Source: Calidifontibacillus oryziterrae
GTDB taxonomy: Bacteria > Bacillota > Bacilli > Bacillales > Bacillaceae_J
DNA length: 64,000 nucleotides
Reading direction: 5' to 3'
NCBI RefSeq assembly: GCF_000331575.1
Contig: NZ_ANOK01000003.1
Span: 428,365 to 492,364, forward strand
A program made the translations under genes and the position numbers. Below the pieces are notes generated by a model. That model had not been told where the DNA came from, did not search any database, and saw only the letters and a list, made by a program, of their open reading frames with translations. Positions 37,070 through 45,403 of the stretch are shown one piece after another. Every line of letters begins with the position of its first letter. The stretch's first letter is position 1.

Positions 37070-38134
37070 TTAAGCGTCACTATCTTTCACTTTTATTGAA
37101 ACGCCATCAAACTCATGAACTTCACCTATCATGCAGGCGTCACTAATTCCATTTTCGTGTAATCTTCGTACATACGAAATTGCTTCCTCTTTGGGCATAC
37201 TCACTAAGAGACCTCCTGAAGTAATTGCGTCACATAACGAATATTGGATATGTTGAGGTATCGAAGCATCATAGCTGACGTCATCCTTCACCCATTCATG
37301 ATTTGCTTTTGAACCCCCAGGCAAAACCCCTTGTTCAGCAAGTTCGTATGTACCAACAAGAACAGGGACAGCATTTTTGTAAATAGTGAAACTCACGTTG
37401 CTTCCTTTTGCCATTTCACAGGCATGCCCTAATAGACCAAAACCGGTTACATCTGTGACTGCATGAACTTGGAAGCCATCCAAGCATTCTGCAGCAGTTT
37501 TGTTTAATGTGGCCATTGTTTCAATAACCTTCTGTTCCTGTGCTTCGGTTACAACCCCCCGTTTTATCCCAGTTGTAATAATTCCGACACCAATTGGTTT
37601 TGTCAGTACTAGTGCGTCTTTCGGCTTTGCACCGATATTCCGATAAAATTTTTTAGGGTGAACATAACCTGTAACTGCCATCCCGAATTTAGGCTCTTGA
37701 TCATCGATCGAGTGACCACCTACAATTAAAGCCCCTGCTTCCTTAACTTTATCAGCAGCACCTTTTAAAATGTCTGCGAGCATGTCAGCGCCAAGTTTTT
37801 TGATAGGGAAGCCAACAATATTAAGGACTGTTTTTGGTACCCCTCCCATTGCATACACATCACTTAGCGCGTTGGCAGCAGCGATTTGACCAAACATATA
37901 AGGATCGTCAACTATCGGGGTGAAATAATCTAGCGTTTGAATAAGTGCTAATTCGTCAGATACACGGTATATTCCGGCATCATCTGATGTATCTAAACCA
38001 ACTAATAGGTTTGGATCATGTTCACGTTCTGGTAATAGTCGCAAAACTTGCGACAATTCGGCAGGGCCAATTTTACAGCCTCAGCCAGCTTTTGTGGACA
38101 TCGCGGTTAGGCGGATTTTTTCTTGTTCGCTCAC
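37070..38134 (-). CDS. selD: Selenophosphate synthetase SelD, a selenoprotein (Sec18)
   Basis: SelD makes selenophosphate from selenide and ATP, the donor for Sec and selenouridine. Without recoding, the longest Met-initiated frame (38056) lacks the catalytic N-terminus. Upstream, GTG at 38134 sits 7 nt after ggaggt and reads MSEQEKIRLTAMSTKAG, then TGA at 38083-38081, then GCKIGPAELSQVL. That TGA replaces the catalytic Cys17 of E. coli SelD, so it encodes selenocysteine and the product is 354 residues. The rest has GGHSIDDQEPKFG and DVTGFGLLGHA. A hairpin lies downstream of the UGA. It is divergent from the SelW-like gene. Confidence 0.95.
38055..38072 (-). promoter_or_regulatory. Candidate bacterial SECIS element in selD
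   Basis: Starting 9 nt after the UGA, AATTGG can pair with CC-G-AATT (one bulged G) over a loop of CCCTG, or extend to GGC/GCC with loop CCT. The spacing suits a bacterial SECIS, but the loop is less typical than in the SelW-like gene. Confidence 0.5.
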
Positions 38135-38159
38135 ACTTGTCACCTCCAACATATAGTAT

Positions 38160-38188
38160 AGTATATCCTTGTACACTTTCTCTATCAA
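38160..38188 (-). promoter_or_regulatory. Putative sigma-A promoter of selD
   Basis: Read on the minus strand, TTGATA and TATACT are separated by exactly 17 bp, about 25 bp upstream of the selD GTG. Confidence 0.6.
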
Positions 38189-38209
38189 AATGAATTATAA
38201 GTAAAAATT

Positions 38210-38238
38210 TTGATGTTAAGTTATACTTATATTAAAAT
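38210..38238 (+). promoter_or_regulatory. Putative sigma-A promoter of the SelW-like gene
   Basis: TTGATG and TAAAAT are separated by 17 bp, 50 bp upstream of the ATG, back to back with the selD promoter. Confidence 0.6.
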
Positions 38239-38288
38239 AATAGCACATTAAATTTACGAATCATTTTTAATTTTGAGGAGGAGTTTTA

Positions 38289-38525
38289 ATGGCTTATAAA
38301 CTTACAGTAGAATTTTGCATGCAGTGAAATTACGCTCCAAAGGCTGCGAGTTTCGCAGAACAACTATTGAATCACTTTCGCACAAATATTACGTCAATTG
38401 AATTGATTCCGAGCTCCGGTGGTGCATTTGAACTAACAGTGAATGGTGAAAAGATCTATTCCAAGCTTGATACAGGCGAATTTCCTAATACTGATCAAAT
38501 GATTTCTGAAATTGAAAAAATATAA
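38289..38525 (+). CDS. SelW-like (Rdx family) selenoprotein with CxxU
   Basis: This 78-residue selenoprotein is missed by normal ORF calling because codon 13 is TGA (38325-38327). The frame starts at ATG after gaggagg and reads MAYKLTVEFCMQ-U-NYAPKAA, then SSGGAFELTVNGEKIYSKL and TGEFP, ending at TAA. The CxxU redox motif on the first strand, the central GGxFE and the TGxFP turn match the thioredoxin-like Rdx family (SelW/SelT/SelH). Downstream codons stay in frame with conserved family residues, so TGA is decoded, not terminal. A strong hairpin follows the UGA. Likely a thiol/selenol oxidoreductase; partner unknown. Confidence 0.93.
38344..38358 (+). promoter_or_regulatory. Bacterial SECIS hairpin in the SelW-like gene
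   Basis: CTGCGA-GTT-TCGCAG is a perfect 6-bp stem with a G-first loop, beginning 16 nt after the UGA. Position and loop suit SelB winged-helix recognition. Confidence 0.75.
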
Positions 38526-38538
38526 ATAATCAAAAAGC

Positions 38539-38558
38539 GGTGCCTACTGGCACCTTTC
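38539..38558. terminator. Terminator between SelW-like and Hsp20 genes
   Basis: GGTGCC-TACT-GGCACC followed by TTTC on the plus strand; convergent genes on both sides. Confidence 0.75.
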
Positions 38559-38582
38559 TATTTTTATAAAAAATTAAACAAA

Positions 38583-39002
38583 CTACTCAATGTTAATATA
38601 ACGTTGTTTTTTGCGTGAGTCTTTTGGAATGTGGATTTCTAGTATTCCATTTTTATAATGAGCTTTTGTGTTTGCAGTAGATACTTCGTAAGGTAAGGAA
38701 ATGATTCGCTCAACACGATGAACATTCCTTTCCTTTTTGAAATATTTTATCGACTCATCAATCGTTTCCAGTTCACGTTTATCTTCAGCAATTATTTTCA
38801 ATCCTTCATGAATCGCTTCTATTTTTATTTGATTTTGTTCAAATCCTGGTAGCTCAGCTTCAACCACAATTTTTGATCCTACATCATATATATCGACACG
38901 GAAAGATTGATAGAAAAAGGAAGGGAATGGATTCTCAAAAAAATGATTAAATATATCGTGAATGTTGTTTGAAGAAGGTAAAGATTTTTTTTCGTTATTC
39001 AT
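38583..39002 (-). CDS. Hsp20/alpha-crystallin family small heat-shock protein
   Basis: This 139-residue protein has an alpha-crystallin domain (RVDIYDVGSKIVVEAELPGF, then the C-terminal strand pair AHYKNGILEIHIPK) and an N-terminal Phe-rich segment. It could be a general chaperone or a coat protein like CotM, which in B. subtilis lies near sspP-sspO-citB; here it stands 11 kb away inside the selenium region. Ribosome-binding site aaggagg. Confidence 0.88.
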   Translation of the reverse strand: MNNEKKSLPSSNNIHDIFNHFFENPFPSFFYQSFRVDIYDVGSKIVVEAELPGFEQNQIKIEAIHEGLKIIAEDKRELETIDESIKYFKKERNVHRVERIISLPYEVSTANTKAHYKNGILEIHIPKDSRKKQRYINIE

Positions 39003-39079
39003 CGTCTTGCCTCCTTATGCTTTTTCAATATAAAAGTATTCATATATGCGAGAAAATGTCTAGGCTACTATCATAGTTA

Positions 39080-39108
39080 TTGATAAAACGGATAACATGA
39101 TATAATAT
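39080..39108 (+). promoter_or_regulatory. Putative sigma-A promoter of selA
   Basis: TTGATA and TAATAT (or TATAAT, 15-bp spacing) lie about 30 bp before the selA start. Confidence 0.5.
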
Positions 39109-39139
39109 GTGTGAATTGTATGAATGGAGGACCTATAAG

Positions 39140-40567
39140 ATGAAGCAGTATTTACGCTATTTACCACCTGTTCATGAGCTACAAAAATCCGCTAGCTTCA
39201 CAGAGCTATTACAAAAATATAATGTCAGTTTTGAGCGCCTAACCGCGATTTTACAAGAACAGCTTGAAAGTATTAGAGCGGAGATTTTGCAGCAGCAACT
39301 TGAAACGAATTGTAATCAGATTAATAAGGAATATTTATCGAATTTGATCTTTGTAAGGGTAGAAGCTGCTGTTAGCCAGCTATCACAGTATTATTTAAAA
39401 ACAATCATTAATGCAACAGGAACAATCATACATACAAACTTAGGACGTGCTCGATTAGGTGAAAAACAAATTGAGCATGTTGTTAACGTTGCTAGAAATT
39501 ATTCCAATCTGGAATATAAAATTAGCGAAGGGAAACGAGGTTCACGGCATGATATAATCGAAGACCTCATTCGTCGAGTAACAGGAGCTGAGGCCGCAAT
39601 GGTTGTGAATAATAATGCTGCTGCAGTCTATTTAATTTTGCGGGCGTTAGCGAAAGATCATGAAGTCATTGTGTCTCGTGGTGAGCTTATTGAAATCGGC
39701 GGCTCGTTTCGGATTTCTGCGATTATGGCAGAAAGCGGAGCGAAGCTAATTGAGGTTGGGACAACAAATAAAACACATTTATATGATTATGAAGAGGCAA
39801 TCTCAGAAGAAACCGCGATTGTTATGAAAGTTCATACGAGTAATTTTAAAGTGGTCGGGTTTACAGAAAGTGTTAATAGCAAACAATTAATTGAGCTTGC
39901 AAATCAGCATGAGAATGTCATTTTCTATGAGGACTTAGGTAGCGGAGCGTTATATGACTTCCGAGCACATGGGATAGGGAATGAGCCGGTGGTGAGGGAT
40001 GTGCTATCACAAGGAGCACATATCGTTTCCTTTAGCGGAGATAAGCTATTAGGTGGGCCGCAAGCTGGTATCATTGCCGGAAAGAAGGAATTAATTGCGA
40101 AGCTGAAAAAGCACCAGCTTGCCCGTGTTCTTCGTGTAGACAAAATGACATTTGCAGCACTTGAAGCAACATTAAAGTCTTATTTATTAGGAGAACATGC
40201 GCTTAAAGATATTCCAACTCTACGCGACATTTTGCAAACAGAAGAGGCGATATTTACGCGGGCAGAAAAATTCCAAGACAAGTTAACTGAAGCAACTACT
40301 AGTTATACTTGCGCGCTTGAAAATGACTTTTCCCAAATTGGTGGCGGAACAATGCCAGGAGAAGAACTACCAACATATGTTGCATCTGTTTCTCACATTT
40401 CTATGACTAGTGATGAGCTAGCAACTAAACTACGACTATCCACCCCAAGCATTATAACACGCCAAAGAGATGGAAAAATATTATTAGATTTCCGTACGAT
40501 TACGGATGATGAACTATCACTATTAGTGGCGGGGTTTCAGGCTATTAATATTGAAAGTGAAAAATAG
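39140..40567 (+). CDS. selA: L-seryl-tRNA(Sec) selenium transferase SelA
   Basis: SelA is a PLP enzyme, decameric in characterised bacteria, that converts Ser-tRNA(Sec) to Sec-tRNA(Sec) using selenophosphate. The 475-residue protein has an N-terminal tRNA-binding region (LPPVHELQKS), NATGTIIHTNLGRARL, the GSRHD motif, EDLGSGALYDF and the PLP lysine in SFSGDKLLGGPQAGII. The frame is open from 39107, but the ATG at 39140 follows tggagg correctly. It is transcribed alone, divergent from hsp20 and 4 kb from selB. Confidence 0.96.
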   Translation: MKQYLRYLPPVHELQKSASFTELLQKYNVSFERLTAILQEQLESIRAEILQQQLETNCNQINKEYLSNLIFVRVEAAVSQLSQYYLKTIINATGTIIHTNLGRARLGEKQIEHVVNVARNYSNLEYKISEGKRGSRHDIIEDLIRRVTGAEAAMVVNNNAAAVYLILRALAKDHEVIVSRGELIEIGGSFRISAIMAESGAKLIEVGTTNKTHLYDYEEAISEETAIVMKVHTSNFKVVGFTESVNSKQLIELANQHENVIFYEDLGSGALYDFRAHGIGNEPVVRDVLSQGAHIVSFSGDKLLGGPQAGIIAGKKELIAKLKKHQLARVLRVDKMTFAALEATLKSYLLGEHALKDIPTLRDILQTEEAIFTRAEKFQDKLTEATTSYTCALENDFSQIGGGTMPGEELPTYVASVSHISMTSDELATKLRLSTPSIITRQRDGKILLDFRTITDDELSLLVAGFQAINIESEK

Positions 40568-40649
40568 AATGACCGAAAACTATAATTATCAAATGATTTA
40601 TAGGAGATAGTTATCTAATTACAGAAAGTACAACATTACCTTGATACGT

Positions 40650-40676
40650 AATCGACAAGTGTCAGCACTTGTCGAT
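40650..40676. terminator. Bidirectional terminator after selA
   Basis: AATCGACAAGTG pairs with CACTTGTCGATT (12 bp) over a very short loop; convergent genes on both sides. Confidence 0.8.
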
Positions 40677-41347
40677 TACTCATTTCTAGGCACCTCTACT
40701 TTATTGCTAAAAAGTAGTTTATAGGTCACATCTATTGTTTCGTGTCTAACTTTTGTTGCATCAAACTTAAGCAACTTAAAAGTTATTTGAACACAAAATC
40801 CGATTACAAACGCAGATATAATAGTTCCGATACCAACCATTCCCCCAAGCCACCATCCGACAAAAACCGCTAAAAGTTCAATTGTTCCACGGCAGACACC
40901 TATTGGTAAGCCCGTTTTGCGAGTAAGTGCAACCATCAAACTGTCCCTTGGTCCTGCTCCAAATGCAGATCCAATGTAAAAATAAGAGGCCAAAGCAATA
41001 ATAAACAACCCTACAATCATCACAATAATTCCAAATACGAAATCGCGTGCAATTGGGATGATTTGTAAACTGATAAGTATATCTAAGAATACCCCAATAA
41101 GCACCATATTTAAAATCGTACCAATTCCGACTTTTTCACCCAACCATACGGTTACTATTCCTATAATTATGCCAGTAATAATTGAAGCTGTTCCGATGGT
41201 CATTCCTGTTGTTTTAGCTAAACCAACGTGAAAAACATCCCACGGAGCGTATCCAATATGGGCATTCATCGTAACAACGATTCCAAGCGCATATAGGAAA
41301 AGTCCAATTATTAAGCGCAGGAAACGGATATAATAATGCTTCATCAT
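40676..41347 (-). CDS. YczE/YyaS/YitT-type membrane protein
   Basis: This 223-residue membrane protein has about five to six helices and an internal duplication visible in NAHIGYAPWDVFHVGLAKTTG and GSAFGAGPRDSLMVALTRKTG. In B. subtilis YczE affects surfactin production by an unclear route. No function can be assigned here. It converges on selA, and its stop overlaps the shared hairpin. Confidence 0.82.
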   Translation of the reverse strand: MMKHYYIRFLRLIIGLFLYALGIVVTMNAHIGYAPWDVFHVGLAKTTGMTIGTASIITGIIIGIVTVWLGEKVGIGTILNMVLIGVFLDILISLQIIPIARDFVFGIIVMIVGLFIIALASYFYIGSAFGAGPRDSLMVALTRKTGLPIGVCRGTIELLAVFVGWWLGGMVGIGTIISAFVIGFCVQITFKLLKFDATKVRHETIDVTYKLLFSNKVEVPRNE

Positions 41348-41593
41348 AAATTTACTTACCCCTCTCTATCTTATAAATTATATCATTACTTCAGATTTTT
41401 GGTACTTCGGATATTATGACTATAAATCTGAATAGCTATCAAGCATACTCGACAGAGTACGTTTTTTATTTGTACATGCTAAATTTATTTTGGCAGGATA
41501 ATAAATAATTCGTCATCTTTTATTACAAATAATCAAACTATATGATAAAATCAGAGCAATTTGGTAGATTTAAAGCTTCGGAGGGACACATAA

Positions 41594-42313
41594 ATGAATG
41601 AAAATTTTAAGGCTTGGAGAAGAGGAGCAAAAGATGGAATTCCAATTGCGCTTGGATATTTGGCTGTTTCTTTTACGTTTGGAATTATTGCGAAACAAGC
41701 GGGTTTAAATCCGTTTGAGGCTATCTTTATGTCTGCAACCAATTTAACGTCTGCAGGTCAATTTGCCGGTCTAACGTTGATAGCTGCCGCGGCAACTATT
41801 GTAGAAATAGCTGTAACACAACTTATTATAAATTCAAGATACCTACTTATGTCTTTTGCTTTATCGCAAAAAATTGATCCTAATACATCAATTTTACATA
41901 GAATGTTGATGGCATATGGAATTACAGATGAAATATTTGGTGTCTCGATGACAGTAAAAGGTAAGTTAAATCCATTTTATATATATGGGGCAGTAGGAGT
42001 TGCAATGCCAGGTTGGGCAATGGGAACTTTTTTGGGAGTCGTTTCAGGTGGACTTTTGCCACCAAGGATGATCAGCGCATTGAGTATTGCTTTGTACGGA
42101 ATGTTGTTAGCTGTAATTATTCCACCTGCAAAAGGGAATAAGCTCCTTTCGAGTATTATTATTGTTTCGATGTTGGCAAGCCTGTTGCTTACGAAGCTTC
42201 CTGTTCTTCACTCGATTTCTTCGGGTGTGAAAATTATCGTGTTAACAATTGTCATTGCCGGGGTTGCTGCAGCTTTATTCCCTGTGAAAGGGGTCGAATA
42301 TCATGAAGGCTGA
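41594..42313 (+). CDS. azlC: Branched-chain amino acid exporter subunit AzlC
   Basis: This is the larger subunit of an AzlCD-type exporter of branched-chain amino acids. The 239-residue membrane protein has the PIALGYLAVSFTFG N-terminus, the ATNLTSAGQFAG loop, QLIINSRYLLMS and ITDEIFG, all typical. azlD overlaps its end by 11 bp. Confidence 0.92.
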   Translation: MNENFKAWRRGAKDGIPIALGYLAVSFTFGIIAKQAGLNPFEAIFMSATNLTSAGQFAGLTLIAAAATIVEIAVTQLIINSRYLLMSFALSQKIDPNTSILHRMLMAYGITDEIFGVSMTVKGKLNPFYIYGAVGVAMPGWAMGTFLGVVSGGLLPPRMISALSIALYGMLLAVIIPPAKGNKLLSSIIIVSMLASLLLTKLPVLHSISSGVKIIVLTIVIAGVAAALFPVKGVEYHEG

Positions 42314-42611
42314 TGTTATATTATACATAGTTATGATGGCGGTGGTGACTTATCTTATTAGAGTGCTACCATTGACCCTTATAAGAAAAGAAATTAAAAA
42401 TACTTTTATAAAATCATTTTTATTTTATGTACCATATGTTACGTTAGCAGTGATGATTTTTCCGGCAATATTGGATGCTACCGCCTCTCAGTTGTCAGCG
42501 CTGCTCGGATTTCTCGTTGCGATCGTATTAGCATATATGGGCGGCAGCCTGTTTAAGGTTTCTATTTTTTCATGCCTGGCTGTATTTATTGTAGAGCTTT
42601 TTTTGTATTAA
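42303..42611 (+). CDS. azlD: AzlD subunit of branched-chain amino acid exporter
   Basis: This is a small four-helix membrane protein of 102 residues (TYLIRVLPLTLIRK, LFYVPYVTLAVMIFPAIL) that pairs with AzlC. The start overlaps azlC, showing translational coupling. Confidence 0.9.
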   Translation: MKADVILYIVMMAVVTYLIRVLPLTLIRKEIKNTFIKSFLFYVPYVTLAVMIFPAILDATASQLSALLGFLVAIVLAYMGGSLFKVSIFSCLAVFIVELFLY

Positions 42612-42774
42612 ACCTTTTAGACTTGCATCGTTTTAAATTTTATTTTGAATACTAAAAAAACCGACAAATTTTTGATTAAATGAAAAAAGATGACTAAATC
42701 TTTTGAATTTCTTATTGACTCCCGGCTAATTCTTGGTAACGTTATATTATATTATTTTTTTCTTGGAGGCTATT

Positions 42775-44175
42775 ATGAAATATATAAGTACACGCGGAAA
42801 AGTGAATGAAATTGGTTTTATTGATGCGGTTTTAATGGGCCTGGCAACGGACGGCGGACTTTTAGTTCCAGATAAAATACCGCAAATTACGGCTGACGAG
42901 CTTCAGGCAATGTCGCAATTGTCATATCAGGAATTAGCATACGAGATTATTTCTTATTATGTTGATGGTGAAATTTCAGAAATAGAACTAAAGGAGCTTA
43001 TTGAAAAAAGCTATGGAACCTTCCGTCATTCTGAGGTTACTCCTGTTGTTAAGGTGAAGGACAACATGTATATACTTGAATTATTCCATGGCCCAACATT
43101 CGCTTTTAAGGATGTGGCACTGCAATTTTTGGGAAATTTGTATTCATACATTGCTAAGAAAACAGGGGTTACAATCAATATTCTTGGGGCTACTTCAGGG
43201 GATACAGGAGCATCAGCGATTGAAGGAGTAAGAGGTAAAGAAGGTATTCGAATTTGTATTTTGCATCCTCATGGCAAAGTAAGTAAAGTTCAAGAGCTGC
43301 AAATGACGACTGTTAATGACCCAACTGTTTTAAATTTAGCAATAAAAGGCACATTTGATGATGGCCAGAGAATAATAAAAGAAATTTTTGCAGATCTCGA
43401 ATTCAAAGACAAATATCATTTGCGAGCGATTAATTCCATTAACTTTGCTCGTATTTTAGCACAAACAGTTTATTATTTTTATGCGTATTTTCAAGTTTCA
43501 AAAAATAAAAAGATAAAGAGCATTAACTTTAGTGTACCAACTGGAAATTTTGGCGACATTTTTGCCGGTTATTTAGCGAAAAGAATGGGCCTACCTGTAG
43601 GAAAACTTATTGTTGCAACAAACGAGAACAATATTTTAGAACGTTTTATCAACGAAGGCGTATACAAGCCAGGTGAATTCCGTAGCACATATAGTCCTTC
43701 AATGGACATTCAAGTAGCTAGCAACTTTGAGCGATATTTGTACTACTTACTTGATGAAAATTCTGATGCTGTAACTACAGTAATGGAGCAATTTAAGTCA
43801 GAAGGTAAAATTGTTGTGAGCAAGGAGCAGCTTCGTCAAGTACAAGCAGATTTTGCAGCACATGGAGTACATGGTGAAGAATGCCTTGATACAATCAGGA
43901 AATATCATGCAAAAACAAATTATTTACTTGATCCTCATACGTCTTGTGGTGTTGCAGCATATGAACAATGTAATGATGCTAGCGAAGTTTGTGTCACACT
44001 TGCTACAGCTCATCCAGCAAAATTTAATGAAGCAATTGAGCGTTGTGAGATTGAACAGACTTATCCTGAACAAATTCAACAACTGTTTTCAAAACCTCAA
44101 TTCCTTGAAGTCGTTGAAGCGGACAATGCTGAGATTGCTCGTAGGTTGGAAAAGCATTTTACTACTGCGGAGTGA
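42775..44175 (+). CDS. thrC: Threonine synthase (class II)
   Basis: Threonine synthase converts O-phosphohomoserine to threonine with PLP. This 466-residue enzyme is of the long class II type (MKYISTRG, GLATDGGLLVPD, PLP lysine in FHGPTFAFKDVALQ, GATSGDTGASAIEG, PTGNFGDIFAG). B. subtilis ThrC is the shorter class, so this is a non-orthologous or additional enzyme. The frame is open from 42733, but the ATG at 42775 follows cttggagg. A terminator follows. Confidence 0.93.
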   Translation: MKYISTRGKVNEIGFIDAVLMGLATDGGLLVPDKIPQITADELQAMSQLSYQELAYEIISYYVDGEISEIELKELIEKSYGTFRHSEVTPVVKVKDNMYILELFHGPTFAFKDVALQFLGNLYSYIAKKTGVTINILGATSGDTGASAIEGVRGKEGIRICILHPHGKVSKVQELQMTTVNDPTVLNLAIKGTFDDGQRIIKEIFADLEFKDKYHLRAINSINFARILAQTVYYFYAYFQVSKNKKIKSINFSVPTGNFGDIFAGYLAKRMGLPVGKLIVATNENNILERFINEGVYKPGEFRSTYSPSMDIQVASNFERYLYYLLDENSDAVTTVMEQFKSEGKIVVSKEQLRQVQADFAAHGVHGEECLDTIRKYHAKTNYLLDPHTSCGVAAYEQCNDASEVCVTLATAHPAKFNEAIERCEIEQTYPEQIQQLFSKPQFLEVVEADNAEIARRLEKHFTTAE

Positions 44176-44220
44176 AATGAAAAAATAAGAATGTAGAGTA
44201 AACTACTTTGATTATTATGA

Positions 44221-44253
44221 AAGTCGACAAGTTCATTTTGTACTTGTCGACTT
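44221..44253. terminator. Bidirectional terminator after thrC
   Basis: AAGTCGACAAGT pairs perfectly with ACTTGTCGACTT around 9 nt; it lies between convergent thrC and the CotSA-like gene. Confidence 0.85.
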
Positions 44254-44266
44254 TAACTATTTGTGG

Positions 44267-45403
44267 CTATTTGCCCCAAACAGTTAATAACTCAGTAGCG
44301 ACACGAGTCCATCTATATCGAGAAACCGCAAGTTCTCTACTTCTCACACTCATTTTTTTCATTAATGTTTTATCTGCTAAAATTTCTGATATCACTCTAG
44401 AGAAATTTGTTGGATCGTCTGGATCCTCGACGATCAGACCGTTTTCACGCGGAATAATCACTTCAGGATTTCCACCTCTTGCTGTTGTTACAATAGGAAG
44501 ACCAGCAGCCATTGCTTCATAATGCACACGAGCGAGCGGTTCTTGCCATACAGATGTACATATAAACAGGTCGGCTACTGAAAACCAATTCTGGATTTCA
44601 TCGGCAGCTACAAATCCCGTTGATACAACAGGTATTGGAAGCTTTTTAGCCAAAGCTTTAACATAGGCTACATAATCAGTCATACCGTTTTGGCTGAACC
44701 ATTTACTGCCAACGATTACTAGTGCAAGATTTTTGTGCTTTTTTTCAAGCTCTGGTATTGCCCTTATAAGCCGATCGACTCCTTTACTACTTGATAGTCT
44801 GCCGGCATAAAGAAGAACTGTTTTATTCTCGATTCCATGTTCACGTCGTATTTTTTCACGGATTTTTTTCATATCGGGATGATCCCCGGGTAAAAAACGA
44901 TTAATATCAACTCCGGAATAAATTGTATGAAGCTTGCTAGCGGCTTCCGGGTAAAGTCCTTTAATGACGTTTCCTACGTAATTACTTACTGTTACAATGC
45001 TTGAAACCTCTTTTAATGCAGATTGAGCCTCTGCAGGCTTAATTTTTTCATGATTAAACATATCGTTATGCATACTTAAGGTTATTTTTGCGTATGGAGC
45101 TGCTTTTCGTACGGGAAGGACTAAGCGGGGGCGATTAAATATATGAATTAAGTCAAATTGATTGGTTTGAAGGTAGTTACTAACCCCTTTTTCATAAATG
45201 TCAAACACTTTACCAGGTATGCGTACATAATGGACACCATCAACTATTTCATCGCTAGAAAGTGATGGATCATCAACACCTAGAACTGTAATACGATGAG
45301 CTTTACTTAAATATGGAAGTATACCAGTGATATATGTCTGGATTGCTCCACCAAGTACAGGAGGTACTGGAAGTTTCTCAGTACAAATCATTAATACTTT
45401 CAT
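44267..45403 (-). CDS. CotSA-like glycosyltransferase (spore coat)
   Basis: This 378-residue GT4-family glycosyltransferase begins MKVLMICTEKLPVPPVLGGAI, then YSGVDINRF, LYAGRLSSSKGVDRLI and the C-terminal EPLARVHYEAMAAGLPIVTT. It closely resembles CotSA of the B. subtilis coat. Its ATG overlaps the stop of the CotS-like gene by 4 bp (ATGA), the same pairing as in coat operons. Confidence 0.82.
   Translation of the reverse strand: MKVLMICTEKLPVPPVLGGAIQTYITGILPYLSKAHRITVLGVDDPSLSSDEIVDGVHYVRIPGKVFDIYEKGVSNYLQTNQFDLIHIFNRPRLVLPVRKAAPYAKITLSMHNDMFNHEKIKPAEAQSALKEVSSIVTVSNYVGNVIKGLYPEAASKLHTIYSGVDINRFLPGDHPDMKKIREKIRREHGIENKTVLLYAGRLSSSKGVDRLIRAIPELEKKHKNLALVIVGSKWFSQNGMTDYVAYVKALAKKLPIPVVSTGFVAADEIQNWFSVADLFICTSVWQEPLARVHYEAMAAGLPIVTTARGGNPEVIIPRENGLIVEDPDDPTNFSRVISEILADKTLMKKMSVRSRELAVSRYRWTRVATELLTVWGK

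Noticed and set aside
44208-44522. Plus-strand gene after thrC
   Set aside because: It is the antisense of the CotSA-like gene and of a terminator.
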